64,000 nt of DNA from Pseudoalteromonas piscicida (GTDB lineage Bacteria; Pseudomonadota; Gammaproteobacteria; Enterobacterales; Alteromonadaceae), in contig NZ_CP011924.1 in assembly GCF_000238315.3 (NCBI RefSeq), positions 970,501-1,034,500 on the forward strand, given 5' to 3'. Numbering within the stretch: the first letter of the stretch is position 1; each line of letters opens with the position of its first letter. Of the stretch, positions 36,492-46,605 are shown piece by piece. The position numbers and the translations under genes are program-made. The notes below the pieces were generated by a model, which was given only the letters and a program-made list of their open reading frames with translations, made no database searches and had not been told where the DNA came from.

Positions 36492-37853
36492 ATGAAAGAG
36501 CTAATACTGTTAGCTTGGCAGGGATTAAAGCAAAAACCCAAGCTAAGTGCATTGATGGTGATCAACCTTGCAGTTGGGATCACGTTAATGTTGACGATGT
36601 CAGCCATTGTAAAACAAAGCAGTAGTGAGGTGATTGGTCATAAGGGGGATTACTTGTACACCGCGGGCCTGAATTTTTTTGATGGCGACCAAGACGTTGT
36701 CGATTTCAACCAATTTCCTCGCTGGACATATCAAGATGCAGAGGCGCTTAAGCAAGCAGATATACCATACGAGCATCTATCATTTAACTACACCACAGAG
36801 TTTATTGTGGGGCTGGCGGATAACTCAGTTAGGCCTATTAGTGTAGAAGCTTCTGGCACAGATAGAGAGATGTTTAGTGTACTAGATGCGCCGTTTATCC
36901 ACGGAGCTTCTTGGAGTGAACAAAGCCAGCAAAGTGGTGAAGCGGTCGCTGTGATCAGTAAAAATGCTAATGATCATCTTTTTGGTGGGGCGAATTCTGT
37001 CGGGCAGTTTATTCAAGTTCAAGGCGAACAAATACAAGTCGTGGGCGTGGTTGATTTAAGCAATTATAAACGTCGTTTCCAAGATTTGAGCTTTAGTAAT
37101 AATTACAATCACGATGCTTTTATCCCGCTAAATTATGCCTATGTGCAAAGCTTTCCACGAACAGGGCAAGTATCGTGTAGAACCGACGATTTATACACCG
37201 AAACTAACCCGCGTAGCGGCAATATCGACATGCTGAAAAGTGCTGAATGTGGTTATTTGACGGTTTGGTTCCAATACCAAAATGATATGGGAACAGCACA
37301 CCTCGCGGAATTAAAAACGTGGTTGAATAGCTATATTGCAAATCAGCAAGCGGTCGGTCGCTTTCAACATAAAAATCTTACCGACTTTTATAGCATGGGC
37401 GAGCTCTATATTTTGATCCAGCGTTTTATGGCATGGGAAGCCATTTACCTGACGTTTGCGTATTTACTATTTGGCATTTGTTTAGTGAATACCGTTGGCA
37501 TTCTGCTCGCCAAATTCCAAGCTAATCGCAAGCTTATTTCCCTCTATCGAGCGCTCGGCGCAAACCGTGGGGTCATAATGCAAATTCACTTTTTAGAGAT
37601 TTTGATGCTCACAGTTGCCTCTGTCGTGCTTGGTTTTGTACTAGCATTTGCAGGACTCGAGTTGATGTTCCATTTGCGTATGTATCAGACGGATTATATG
37701 GCGTTTGCCGAGCAAGTTCGTCAAATCTATCAGTTCGATGGTGAGCTGGCACTTTGGACGACGACAGGTATTTTCTTGGCGGTTGGGATATCTGGATTAT
37801 ATCCGGTATACCGTAGTAGCCGTATATCACCAGCTGCAGAGTTAAGGGGGTAA
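36492..37853 (+). CDS. FtsX-like ABC permease, first of two
   Basis: 453 residues: an N-terminal membrane helix (about 18-40), a large periplasmic MacB-type domain, then three C-terminal helices (from about 315). The tail SRISPAAELRG resembles the C-terminal motif of MacB permeases. Starts 9 bases after the ATPase; the second permease begins 2 bases after its stop. Confidence 0.88.
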   Translation: MKELILLAWQGLKQKPKLSALMVINLAVGITLMLTMSAIVKQSSSEVIGHKGDYLYTAGLNFFDGDQDVVDFNQFPRWTYQDAEALKQADIPYEHLSFNYTTEFIVGLADNSVRPISVEASGTDREMFSVLDAPFIHGASWSEQSQQSGEAVAVISKNANDHLFGGANSVGQFIQVQGEQIQVVGVVDLSNYKRRFQDLSFSNNYNHDAFIPLNYAYVQSFPRTGQVSCRTDDLYTETNPRSGNIDMLKSAECGYLTVWFQYQNDMGTAHLAELKTWLNSYIANQQAVGRFQHKNLTDFYSMGELYILIQRFMAWEAIYLTFAYLLFGICLVNTVGILLAKFQANRKLISLYRALGANRGVIMQIHFLEILMLTVASVVLGFVLAFAGLELMFHLRMYQTDYMAFAEQVRQIYQFDGELALWTTTGIFLAVGISGLYPVYRSSRISPAAELRG

Positions 37854-37855
37854 GT

Positions 37856-39076
37856 ATGGCGATTAAACATATTTTGAAACTGATCTTAAAGCAAAAAAGT
37901 ATTGCACTGTTAATCATTCTACAAATCGCGATCACCGTGATGATAGTCAGCAATACGGCGTTTATCAGCTATGCAACGCTACAAAACTGGCTAATTCCTT
38001 CAAAGTTGGAAGAGCAACAAATTCTCAACGTAACGACGCGAGTATTTGATACCTCGGTAGACATGCAGTCGCTTATAGAAAAGGATATTCAAGCGATTGA
38101 AAATGTGCCTGGGGTCGTTGCCGCATCTTATGCTGGTAGAGAGCTGGTATTAAACAGCTTAGGCCCTGGATGGACTATTTTTAAAGATACCCAACCAGAA
38201 ACAGACTACAGCGTGTTCGGCTACTTTGGCTTAGATGAAAAAGGGGTAGATGTACTTGGGCTTGAACTCGTTGAGGGGCGTAGATTTTATGCCAGCGAAT
38301 TTATCAAAGGTGATGAGGCAACAAAAAATGCAGGCGTTATTATGATAAGTGACGACCTTGCCACGTCCTTATTTGGTGATGACTCTGCTCTTGGACAGAC
38401 GGTGTATATTTCAAGACAACGCATTCCACATCAAGTAGTTGGTGTTTATAAAGGTAAAATGCTTGGAGAAGGCGCAACATACAATCAACAACCCTACAAT
38501 TCGGGGGTTGTACCTGAAGTCATTTGGGGTAACCGTCAACGGGCAAATTATTTAGTCAGAGTTGAAAAAGGCGTGTCTGAGCGAGTGCTAGAAGAAGTTG
38601 AAACGGCACTTTATCACACCAACGGACGAATGGTTGAGCGAGTAGAGTTTGTTGCCAGAGCAAAAAAACGTTTGTGGGATGGCCGTAGCACCTTTGCACT
38701 CACCATGGCAGGTATAAGCATCATAGCATGCGTGGTCACCGCGCTTGGTATTGTCGCACTTGTCAGTTTTTCTGTTAGCCTAAGAAAGAAAGATCATGGT
38801 GTACTTCGTGCGTTAGGTGCATCTAAAGGCAAAGTGATGTGGTCTTTAATTAAAGAAAATACAATTTTAGTCTTTATCGGTTTAGTGCTAGGCTTTGGTC
38901 TCTCGATTTTGCTTTACTATTTTTTGATGAATAATGTTCGCGTGCAAAGTGTGGTAGAGATCCCGTTGTTGGTTGGGGTAGCTATTTTTACTTGGCTTGT
39001 GAGTACATTGGCGGTGTACCTGCCAGCCAAGGAAGCTGCGAAAGTGTCGCCGGCACAAGTAACGAAATCCAGTTAA
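37856..39076 (+). CDS. FtsX-like ABC permease, second of two
   Basis: 406 residues with the same plan (helix about 15-40, periplasmic domain, three C-terminal helices) and ending in KEAAKVSPAQV. It differs clearly from the first, so the transporter is probably a heterodimer, unlike MacB. Confidence 0.88.
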   Translation: MAIKHILKLILKQKSIALLIILQIAITVMIVSNTAFISYATLQNWLIPSKLEEQQILNVTTRVFDTSVDMQSLIEKDIQAIENVPGVVAASYAGRELVLNSLGPGWTIFKDTQPETDYSVFGYFGLDEKGVDVLGLELVEGRRFYASEFIKGDEATKNAGVIMISDDLATSLFGDDSALGQTVYISRQRIPHQVVGVYKGKMLGEGATYNQQPYNSGVVPEVIWGNRQRANYLVRVEKGVSERVLEEVETALYHTNGRMVERVEFVARAKKRLWDGRSTFALTMAGISIIACVVTALGIVALVSFSVSLRKKDHGVLRALGASKGKVMWSLIKENTILVFIGLVLGFGLSILLYYFLMNNVRVQSVVEIPLLVGVAIFTWLVSTLAVYLPAKEAAKVSPAQVTKSS

Positions 39077-39091
39077 GAATAAAAACAACAA

Positions 39092-39107
39092 AGCCCCGAA
39101 AGGGGCT
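39092..39107 (+). terminator. Hairpin between permease and regulator genes
   Basis: AGCCCC-GAAA-GGGGCT, a tight GNRA-like tetraloop hairpin with no T run. It probably lowers expression of the two-component genes or stabilises the upstream mRNA. Confidence 0.55.
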
Positions 39108-39136
39108 AAATCTACAAATTAGGATAAAAAGCGTTC

Positions 39137-40456
39137 ATGAGTGTATTGGTAATTGACGATAATCCGGATGTAATTCAAGCCATTAAAGTCCTTTTGTTGC
39201 TCAATGATATTCCGTGTGAAGGTGTTACCTCTCCGCAGCTGGGCCTAGAGAAGGTTCGTAGCAAACAGTTCGACTTAGTTATTCAAGATATGAACTTTAC
39301 CCGAGACACCACCAGCGGTGCGGAAGGTAAAGCCCTGTATAAAGCCATTCGAGATTTAGAGCCTGATTTGCCAATCATTTTATTGACGGCTTGGACAAAC
39401 CTTGAAATGGCGGTAGAGCTAATAAAAGATGGTGCGGCAGACTACTTAGCCAAACCTTGGAAAGACCATAAACTCGTCACCTCAGTGAAAAATTTGCTCG
39501 AAATGCGTGAATTGCAAGAGCAGGTGAGTAGTGCTGCTAATCAGCGTAATGTCAGATTACAAAAGCTAAAAGCGCAATACGACCTGTGTGGTGTGGTGGT
39601 TGCCGATCCGGCCATGTTGAGCTTGCTTGAAATGGCGACGCAGGTTGCGCACTCCGACGCGCCAATTCTGATCACAGGACCAAACGGCGCTGGTAAAGAG
39701 AAAATTGCAGAAATCGTGCAAGCCAATAGCAGCTATAAACATAAACCCTTTATTAAAGTGAATGCGGGGGCTATTCCGGCGGACCTCATTGAGGCCGAGT
39801 TATTTGGGGTTGAAAGTGGTGCTTATACAGGCGCACAAAAATCGAGGGCTGGACGTTTTGAAGCCGCCGATGGTGGCACTTTGTTTTTGGATGAAATCGG
39901 CAACTTGTCTTTGACAGGGCAACAAAAATTACTGAGGGTTTTACAAAGCGGTGAGTTTGAGCGCGTTGGCAGTAACGTGACCAAAAAGGTGAGCGTTAGG
40001 GTGATCAGTGCCACCAACAGTAATTTACCAGAGGCCATTCGCGCGGGTAGTTTTAGAGAAGACTTGTATTACCGAATTAACATGATTGAGCTGAAGCTAG
40101 CGCCATTATCTGAACGCAAAGAAGATATTACGGTGTTGGTGGAGAATTTTTTACCGAGCAATAAAACGATAAGCAACGCGGCAATGAAGCAGTTAAAGCA
40201 TCATACTTGGCCTGGAAACGTTAGGGAGCTTGAAAACACCATAGGTCGTGCTGTGCTATTGAGCCCCGGGCAAGAAATTGAGTGTGAGCATTTAGCAATT
40301 CAAACACCACAACATGAAGAGCCGCTTGAATATACACAAGCAGATATCGAAGCCGCATTAGACAGCGCTGATGGCGTAGTCAGTAAAGCCGCAAGAAAGC
40401 TTGGGTTAAGTCGGCAAGCACTATACCGGAGAATGGAGAAGTTTGGCTTAAAATGA
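39137..40456 (+). CDS. NtrC-family sigma-54-dependent response regulator
   Basis: 439 residues. Receiver domain (about 1-120) with phosphoacceptor Asp51 and acidic DD at 7-8. The AAA+ domain (about 150-370) has a P-loop variant GPNGAGKE, the sigma-54-contacting loop as GAYTGAQ (usual GAFTGA), and Walker B LFLDEIGN. A Fis-type helix-turn-helix closes the protein (KAARKLGLSRQALYRRMEKFGL). Likely activates the upstream efflux operon. Its TGA overlaps the kinase ATG. Confidence 0.93.
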   Translation: MSVLVIDDNPDVIQAIKVLLLLNDIPCEGVTSPQLGLEKVRSKQFDLVIQDMNFTRDTTSGAEGKALYKAIRDLEPDLPIILLTAWTNLEMAVELIKDGAADYLAKPWKDHKLVTSVKNLLEMRELQEQVSSAANQRNVRLQKLKAQYDLCGVVVADPAMLSLLEMATQVAHSDAPILITGPNGAGKEKIAEIVQANSSYKHKPFIKVNAGAIPADLIEAELFGVESGAYTGAQKSRAGRFEAADGGTLFLDEIGNLSLTGQQKLLRVLQSGEFERVGSNVTKKVSVRVISATNSNLPEAIRAGSFREDLYYRINMIELKLAPLSERKEDITVLVENFLPSNKTISNAAMKQLKHHTWPGNVRELENTIGRAVLLSPGQEIECEHLAIQTPQHEEPLEYTQADIEAALDSADGVVSKAARKLGLSRQALYRRMEKFGLK

Positions 40457-41790
40457 TGGTGTCTCTTCAAGCAGCGGTGTCTGCATGCCTATTTGTATCA
40501 CTATTAGTGTTTGCGGCTATTCTATGGCTGGCAGCTTTATTTGCAATACCATTTACTCTGGCAATTCCACTGGGGCTACTTGTTGCGGCGGTAGTAGGCG
40601 TTATCGGTATCAGTTACTTTTTCTCTCGCCAACAACGGATCATAGATTGCTTAACGGACGGGATCCGCAGTTTTAAAGATCAAGACTTTTCAGTTCAAAT
40701 TACGCATTTTGAAAGCATAGAAATGTCTGATCTAATTTTGGAATATAATCGTTTATCGACAACACTAAAAAAGCAGCGCCACGCTACTAGCCAAAGGGAG
40801 TTACTACTCGATACCATTTTGCAGGTGTCGCCGGTGTCGATTATATTACTCAATCAGTTTGATCAGGTTGTATATGCCAACGACAAAGCTGGGAAATTAC
40901 TCAATAACAAAAAATCTTTAAGTGGCCTTGTACTTCATCATGCCATCGCGAATGCAGATCCTAAGCTGCAAACAATTTTGCTACAAAAAGAATCCGGGTT
41001 TGTGACTTTTCAAGCCAATGATGAAAAGCAGAGCTATTACTTTTCAAGGCAGAGTATCACACTCAACCACCAGCCGCATGTGTTGCTTATGTGTCAAAAC
41101 CTATCTAGCGAAATGAGCCGCCAAGAGGTAGGGCTTTGGAAAAACGCCATTCGGCTGATAAGTCATGAGCTCAATAATTCATTAGCGCCCATTTCTTCGT
41201 TGACGAACTCCGCAAATACAATTGTAGAGCGAAGCGCCAAAGAGCAAAACCACGCCCTTATTCAACTATTGCCCGAAATGCTTTCGACGATTAACCGCCG
41301 CACCGAAAACTTGAGTGAATTTGTGGCTAAATATAGCGAATTTGCAAGATTACCTGCGCCACATATTACAGAGCAACCCTTGCAGCCCTTACTTGATACC
41401 GTTGGTAAGCTTTATGATTTTACTTTGCTGGCAGCACTTCCTTTGGAGCGCGCTTTTTTTGATCCCATACAGGTAGAGCAGGTGATGATAAACTTAATAA
41501 AGAATGCACACGAATCAGGCTCAGAGGTGAGCGAAATAGGTGTGAAGCTGCTGGTTGACTACCAACGACTAATCGTTGTAGTTGTTGACAGAGGCGCAGG
41601 GATGGAAGAAGAAAAGCTAGCAAACGCAGTACTGCCATTCTTTTCTACTAAACCCAGTGGCACAGGCATAGGACTTAGTATTTGTAATGAAGTTGCCATT
41701 GCCCACGGTGGACAACTTAAGCTATTTAATCGCGAAAAGGGCGGACTAATGGTGCAGTTTGATCTGCCTCTCGTTGCACCTAAAGCATAG
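40453..41790 (+). CDS. Sensor histidine kinase, partner of the NtrC-type regulator
   Basis: 445 residues. Two N-terminal membrane helices (about 8-55), a PAS-like segment (about 115-215), an H-box LISHELNNSLAPISSL (about residue 240) and an ATPase domain with NLIKNAHESG (N-box), VVDRGAGM and PSGTGIGLSIC. This is an NtrY/AtoS-like kinase; the signal is unknown, perhaps the exported compound or envelope stress. The start overlaps the regulator by 4 bases. Confidence 0.9.
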   Translation: MMVSLQAAVSACLFVSLLVFAAILWLAALFAIPFTLAIPLGLLVAAVVGVIGISYFFSRQQRIIDCLTDGIRSFKDQDFSVQITHFESIEMSDLILEYNRLSTTLKKQRHATSQRELLLDTILQVSPVSIILLNQFDQVVYANDKAGKLLNNKKSLSGLVLHHAIANADPKLQTILLQKESGFVTFQANDEKQSYYFSRQSITLNHQPHVLLMCQNLSSEMSRQEVGLWKNAIRLISHELNNSLAPISSLTNSANTIVERSAKEQNHALIQLLPEMLSTINRRTENLSEFVAKYSEFARLPAPHITEQPLQPLLDTVGKLYDFTLLAALPLERAFFDPIQVEQVMINLIKNAHESGSEVSEIGVKLLVDYQRLIVVVVDRGAGMEEEKLANAVLPFFSTKPSGTGIGLSICNEVAIAHGGQLKLFNREKGGLMVQFDLPLVAPKA

Positions 41791-41816
41791 CGTTGTCATT
41801 GCACCAACCCATATCG

Positions 41817-41909
41817 GGTGGGAGCGGATTCACTCCGCGATATTTGGGTTTTAATGGCGTATCTTAAGCAGCGAAAATCTCTTTGTCGTGATAAATCACA
41901 ATCTACCAG
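41817..41909. repeat. REP-like unit C
   Basis: GGTGGGAGCGGATTCACTCC then GCGATA, later GTCGTGATAAATCACAATC ending CTACC. Its hairpin reads GCGGA-TTCAC-TCCGC, with a paired change from the GCGGG/CCCGC of the other copies, which keeps the stem. Confidence 0.85.
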
Positions 41910-41956
41910 TCAGCTGCGCTGCTAAAGCAAATATTGTCCTAAAAGCTCAATTTCTG

Positions 41957-42048
41957 GTAGGAGCGGGTTCACCCCGCGATCTTTTTGGTTTTAATGCCGT
42001 ATTTCAGGCGGCGGAAATCTCTTTGTCGTGATAAATCACGACCTACAA
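41957..42048. repeat. REP-like unit D
   Basis: GGTAGGAGCGGGTTCACCCC then GCGATC, a middle that is nearly the same as in units C and E, and GTCGTGATAAATCACGACC ending CTAC. Confidence 0.88.
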
Positions 42049-42100
42049 ATAATAAGCTTCACAGGTTTATTTTATTGACTTCACTTTTTACTAAACGTAT

Positions 42101-42195
42101 GTAGGGTGGGAGCGGGTTCACCCCGCGATCTTTGGGTTTTAATGCCGTATCTTAGGCGGCAGAAATCCTTTGGTCAGATAAATCACGACCTACAA
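42101..42195. repeat. REP-like unit E
   Basis: GTAGGGTGGGAGCGGGTTCA then CCCCGCGATC, ending in ATAAATCACGACCTAC. It shows what the unoccupied IS target at 31773/34228 would look like (GGTGGGAGCGGG). The rest of 41791-42273 shows no gene. Confidence 0.88.
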
Positions 42196-42273
42196 ATAAA
42201 ACCGGTTGAGCGCATATCTATCGACAGGCAAAGGCAGAACAGCGATACTCAAGCAAGTTGACAATATAGGGAA

Positions 42274-42720
42274 ATGAATTTGAACGCGCAAACTCAAACG
42301 ACCAACCATTTTTTACTCTTCGCGGGTGTGTGTACAGTCATTGCAGCAGTGGCGCACATTGGCTGCATCATCTTCGGTGCACCTTGGTATCGCTTTTTTG
42401 GTGCCGGTGAGGAAATGGCTACTATGGCGGAGCAAGGGTTTATTTATCCTCACCTTATCACTGCCGTTATCGCTACGATTTTACTGCTCTGGTCATGCTA
42501 CGCGTTTTCAGGGGCGAAACGGATCCGACAATTACCTATGCTTAAAATCGCCCTGTGTATAATAAGTGCAATCTTTTTAATAAGGGGAATTGGCTTTGTT
42601 TTTATCATGCCAACGATCCCTGATAACAGCATGACGTTTTGGCTGGTGAGTTCCTCAATTTGTTTGGTAATAGGAGGGGCTTACGCGCTTGGAACCAAAA
42701 AGGCATGGTCACAAATCTAA
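42274..42720 (+). CDS. Small integral membrane protein, hypothetical
   Basis: 148 residues with four predicted membrane helices (about 13-35, 58-78, 88-110, 118-140) and no recognised catalytic motif. The ATG follows ATAGGGAA. Possibly a DoxX-like or DUF-type four-helix protein, but I cannot assign it. Single gene with its own terminator. Confidence 0.7.
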   Translation: MNLNAQTQTTNHFLLFAGVCTVIAAVAHIGCIIFGAPWYRFFGAGEEMATMAEQGFIYPHLITAVIATILLLWSCYAFSGAKRIRQLPMLKIALCIISAIFLIRGIGFVFIMPTIPDNSMTFWLVSSSICLVIGGAYALGTKKAWSQI

Positions 42721-42727
42721 CAGCTTT

Positions 42728-42756
42728 AAAAGCTAGCACTCAGGTACTAGCTTTTT
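42728..42756. terminator. Terminator between membrane protein gene and katA
   Basis: AAAAGCTAG and CTAGCTTTTT form a stem around a 10-base loop, between two convergent genes. Confidence 0.8.
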
Positions 42757-42777
42757 GTTCAGATTGGTTAGTTAATC

Positions 42778-44220
42778 TTATTTATTCAGTGCCGTTCTAA
42801 CGCCGGCTTCAAGTTCTTCGTGAACAGATTTAAATAACCCAAGTTGGCGTTCTATGATATGTTCAGGTACACCCGCCATCGCGCGTGCTATGTTGCCGTA
42901 CAAGCGCTGCTTTTGGGCATCATCAAATAAGCAATATAGAGCACGAGGCTGTGAAAAATCATCATTGTCTTTGCGGTGGTCGTATCTATCCGCCATTCCC
43001 TCAAGTTCAAGAGCAGGGCGTTTATACTCTGGATTCTCTTTTGGGCCTCCCATCGAGTTAGGCTCGTAGTAAGCATCTTCGTTACCACCGGGTTCATTGT
43101 TAAAGAATCGCATTGCACCGTCTTTGTGATAATGATGCACAGGGCATTTTGGGCGATTAACAGGTAATGCCTCATAATGCGTACCGAGTCGGTAGCGGTG
43201 AGCATCTGCATAGGAGAAAATGCGTGCTTGCAACATTTTATCCGGAGAAAATCCAATGCCAGATACCACGTTAGACGGACTAAATGCGGCTTGTTCTATC
43301 TCTGCAAAATAATTGTCTGGTACGCGATTTAATTCGAGTGTGCCAACATCGATGAGTGGAAAGTCGCCATGCGGCCAGACTTTGGTTAAATCAAACGGAT
43401 TGTGTTGGAACTGTTTTGCTTGCGCTTCAGTCATCACCTGAATTTTCATATCCCATTTCGGATAATTTCCGCGCTCTATGGCTTCAAGCAAGTCCTCTTG
43501 AAAGCTCTCTCTGCTTTCGCCAATTACTGATTTTGACTCTTCATCGGTATGATGCTGGTGGCCTTGTTGGGTTTTCATATGAAACTTCACCCAAACTCTT
43601 TGGTTTTCGTCGTTAATCAAACTAAAGGTGTGAGAGCCATAACCGTTCATGTGTCTCACATCTGTTGGCAAGCCACGGTCAGACATTAAAATTAATACTT
43701 GATGCAGGCTTTCTGGCGACAGTGACCAAAAATCCCATTGCGCAGTGTTGGAACGCAAGTTGGTTTTTGGGTGGCGCTTTTGGGTGTGAATAAAATCAGG
43801 GAATTTATACGGATCACGGACAAAAAATACGGGGGTATTATTACCAACTAAATCCCAATTTCCTTCTTCAGTGTAAAACTTTATCGAGAAACCTCTTACG
43901 TCACGCTCCGCATCCGCAGCCCCTTTTTCTCCGGCTACCGTTGAAAAGCGCATCAGAATGTCGGTTTGCTTACCAACCTCAGCAAATAGCTTTGCCTTGG
44001 TATATCGGCTTATGTCGTTTGTTACCGTAAATGTTCCAAACGCACCCCATCCTTTAGCATGCACGGTACGCTCTGGTATACGCTCTCTATTTTGATGCGC
44101 CAGTTTTTCGATTAACTGGTAATCTTCAACCAATAAGGGGCCTCTAGAACCTGCGGTCAAACTATTTTGATTATCGGCGATTGGATTACCAGCTGTGGTG
44201 GTTAATGGACACTTGGTCAT
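42778..44220 (-). CDS. katA: Catalase (monofunctional, heme, small-subunit clade)
   Basis: 480 residues, the small-subunit length. [17 protein letters not shown] contains the catalytic His (about 54), [24 protein letters not shown] the distal Asn region, and [17 protein letters not shown] the proximal heme-ligand Tyr. Breaks down hydrogen peroxide, in the cytoplasm as there is no signal peptide. Stands alone; the symbol katA is by clade and not certain. Confidence 0.95.
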   Translation of the reverse strand: MTKCPLTTTAGNPIADNQNSLTAGSRGPLLVEDYQLIEKLAHQNRERIPERTVHAKGWGAFGTFTVTNDISRYTKAKLFAEVGKQTDILMRFSTVAGEKGAADAERDVRGFSIKFYTEEGNWDLVGNNTPVFFVRDPYKFPDFIHTQKRHPKTNLRSNTAQWDFWSLSPESLHQVLILMSDRGLPTDVRHMNGYGSHTFSLINDENQRVWVKFHMKTQQGHQHHTDEESKSVIGESRESFQEDLLEAIERGNYPKWDMKIQVMTEAQAKQFQHNPFDLTKVWPHGDFPLIDVGTLELNRVPDNYFAEIEQAAFSPSNVVSGIGFSPDKMLQARIFSYADAHRYRLGTHYEALPVNRPKCPVHHYHKDGAMRFFNNEPGGNEDAYYEPNSMGGPKENPEYKRPALELEGMADRYDHRKDNDDFSQPRALYCLFDDAQKQRLYGNIARAMAGVPEHIIERQLGLFKSVHEELEAGVRTALNK

Positions 44221-44387
44221 TGCTCGTTTCCTTCATATAAAATTTAGAAATTAACAGCAATAAATGAACCAAAATAAAAGTGAAATAAAAACAATTGGTT
44301 ATAGATCTTGTCGGCGGGGGTTGTGAGTTTTACTGAGCAAAGTTTTCAGAGTGATGTAAGCGCTACATGAAATATGTAGGCGGTTGA

Positions 44388-44413
44388 AATGCAGCGGTTT
44401 TATCCGCTGCATT
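44388..44413. terminator. Hairpin after the S41 peptidase gene
   Basis: AATGCAGCGG-TTTTAT-CCGCTGCATT, 10-bp stem, followed by TTTT on the plus strand and a shorter T tract on the minus strand; probable terminator of the peptidase gene. Confidence 0.7.
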
Positions 44414-44439
44414 TTTAGAAATTAATCGTAGCTAAAGTT

Positions 44440-46371
44440 TTAGAAAAACCTCGTTGAATTCCATAAACGAGTTTTACCACTATCTAACCCAACAAACTGC
44501 ACTGTACCTGTCGTTACGTTACTTGGTAATGTATAGCTAATCGTTTTAGCTTGAGTACCATACGCAAATGCAGAAATACGTTTTACTTTAGTACCATCAA
44601 TGTAAACGTCTACGTACTCTGTATTGGTTACATCAAAATTATACACGCCGTTAGTTTCAGCAACCGACGCAAATCTATCTGAATTAAATGCTACCGTTGC
44701 TCGCGCCGTGGGTTTTGCGAGTAACTTACGAGCGATCGTATTGAAATCTTGAGCATCACCATCGAATATGTCTTCAACGTTATAACTGACAACTTCATTG
44801 GCAACACAGCCGTAGTCCTCAATGAGCGCATTGATGTGATGACCTTGACGTACCGACTGACGCCAAGACACCCGCATACTTTGATCATAAGGTAGCGCTT
44901 GATATGGTGCACCCACGTACTGTACAAATAAACCATGCTCAATTACGTTTGCGCCACCTGCACCTGTACGTTCGTGCTGTCCAAATACGGTTGCAATACC
45001 ATTATCTTGCATACCACATGTGAACATATCACCTGCAGAGTAGGTGTTAGCGTTTGCCCAAACCCCCACGTTACCATAATATGCCTGACCAATCTGGTTT
45101 GCTGCATCTTTTGTCATGAATGAGGTTGCAGCAGAGTATTGTTCATTGGTGCCTTGTACGTCGGCCAATACTTGGTGCCAATTATCACTTAGGTAAGTAC
45201 CGAACAGCGAATTATTTAGAATATGGTGGTTCTCAGGTGTGTTGATAAAACGTACATGAGATGGAGTAACACGTTTTGGTGTAAACAGTTGTAGCAAATA
45301 GTCGTTGTATAGAATATTGCCGCCAGGGTTACTTCTAACATCAATAATAAGTGCTTTCGTGTCACTTAGCTGGTTATCTAAGATATCTATGATGGCAACA
45401 AGGGCGGTGTTAGTTCCATTTTTAGGTGAAAAAGAGGCAATCTTAATGTAGCCGACGGATTCGCCGTCTACTTGCACCTTATTCCATGTTACCGTCGGCT
45501 CAGCTGTGGCATTCGCTGCTAGGGCTAAAGCACCATCTTGTGCGGCCGCTTCTAACTCTTTAAATGTAGCAAATTCATAGTTAATACTTTGCGTAAACTG
45601 CGCTGTATCATCTTCTGTATTCGCTTGTGTACTCGGATTTCCGTTATAAACCAACCAAGGCAAGTTAACGCTATATATTTCGCCCGTTTCGTAAGATTCC
45701 AAAGTAAGCGCTAGCGCGTCATTTTGTGGCGGCATCTGTTTATTATGTGATTTGATAGTCAAGTTGTTTAACGCACCAACAAACCCGCCATCTGGGTTAG
45801 CCCCACCGCCTTGGAATAGTGTGTTGTTTACCACATCAGACACTGCTTGGCCGTTGTATGCAATGACTTTATCGCCTAAAGAAACCGTTGATGTATCTGG
45901 TGCAAGTACGGTGTAGTTTTGCCAGATGCGGTTTACGCGTACTTCCTTGCTGCCATCTGCATTAACGGTTTGTGCAAAATGAACTGGCACAAAAGAAACA
46001 AAGTTTTTCATTGGTGCCGGGTAGTTATAGTCCAAATGAAAATCTCGCTGAGATAAGAAGATCTTTTGCAGCTGCTGATGAAATTGAGAAGAACTTAGAT
46101 TTCCCATGTTATTGATTAAGTCGTCTACTGCAACTACTGGGTCTAAGTGTCCGGCCGGAGAAAGTCCGTAGTACAGGTTTTTTGCGTATTTATTGACGTA
46201 TAAACCGTCAAGCAATAGTTTCGCTTGCTCAGCTACAAGCGCTTTTTGTTCATAACTATAATCTTGAATACTAATTTGGTCGCGTGTGTCCTCAAGATAG
46301 GATATTTGTGCCATAGCACCCGATGTAAAGCTTAATGCCAAAAGACTGGCAACTGTTGATAATTTAAACAT
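44440..46371 (-). CDS. Exported S41-family (C-terminal-processing-type) serine peptidase
   Basis: 643 residues from the ATG at 46371, which begins a clear signal peptide (MFKLSTVASLLALSFTSGAMAQ); upstream ATG and in-frame codons lack this. The S41 domain contains ALIIDVRSNPGG and, about 100 residues later, NANTYSAGDMFTCG with the probable catalytic Ser. The last ~80 residues form a separate beta-rich module (VYNFDVTNTEYVDVYIDG). No PDZ domain is obvious. Likely a periplasmic or secreted protease of unknown substrate. Confidence 0.85.
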   Translation of the reverse strand: MFKLSTVASLLALSFTSGAMAQISYLEDTRDQISIQDYSYEQKALVAEQAKLLLDGLYVNKYAKNLYYGLSPAGHLDPVVAVDDLINNMGNLSSSQFHQQLQKIFLSQRDFHLDYNYPAPMKNFVSFVPVHFAQTVNADGSKEVRVNRIWQNYTVLAPDTSTVSLGDKVIAYNGQAVSDVVNNTLFQGGGANPDGGFVGALNNLTIKSHNKQMPPQNDALALTLESYETGEIYSVNLPWLVYNGNPSTQANTEDDTAQFTQSINYEFATFKELEAAAQDGALALAANATAEPTVTWNKVQVDGESVGYIKIASFSPKNGTNTALVAIIDILDNQLSDTKALIIDVRSNPGGNILYNDYLLQLFTPKRVTPSHVRFINTPENHHILNNSLFGTYLSDNWHQVLADVQGTNEQYSAATSFMTKDAANQIGQAYYGNVGVWANANTYSAGDMFTCGMQDNGIATVFGQHERTGAGGANVIEHGLFVQYVGAPYQALPYDQSMRVSWRQSVRQGHHINALIEDYGCVANEVVSYNVEDIFDGDAQDFNTIARKLLAKPTARATVAFNSDRFASVAETNGVYNFDVTNTEYVDVYIDGTKVKRISAFAYGTQAKTISYTLPSNVTTGTVQFVGLDSGKTRLWNSTRFF

Positions 46372-46556
46372 ATTGTTATTGTCCTGTATATAGAAACAAA
46401 ACTGTTTTATATCTTTTGGGTACAAAAGTCGATAGGTGTTAAACAAAATGATAATAATTCATTGCTTTTATGTGTGTTAATTAAACCGAACTTCTTACTC
46501 GTTGCAGGCTAACTAAAGAGATTATTGGCAGGATTTTGCTTTAGAGGATTATTTTA

Positions 46557-46587
46557 GTTGCCACGCAAAACCCTTTTGCGTGGCAAC
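46557..46587. terminator. Strong hairpin after the acyl-CoA synthetase gene
   Basis: GTTGCCACGCAAAA-CCC-TTTTGCGTGGCAAC, a perfect 14-bp stem 19 bases past the stop at 46606 on the minus strand. Followed by CTAAAATAAT, so intrinsic termination is plausible but lacks a pure T run. Confidence 0.75.
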
Positions 46588-46605
46588 AAAGATGTCGAAC
46601 GCAAA

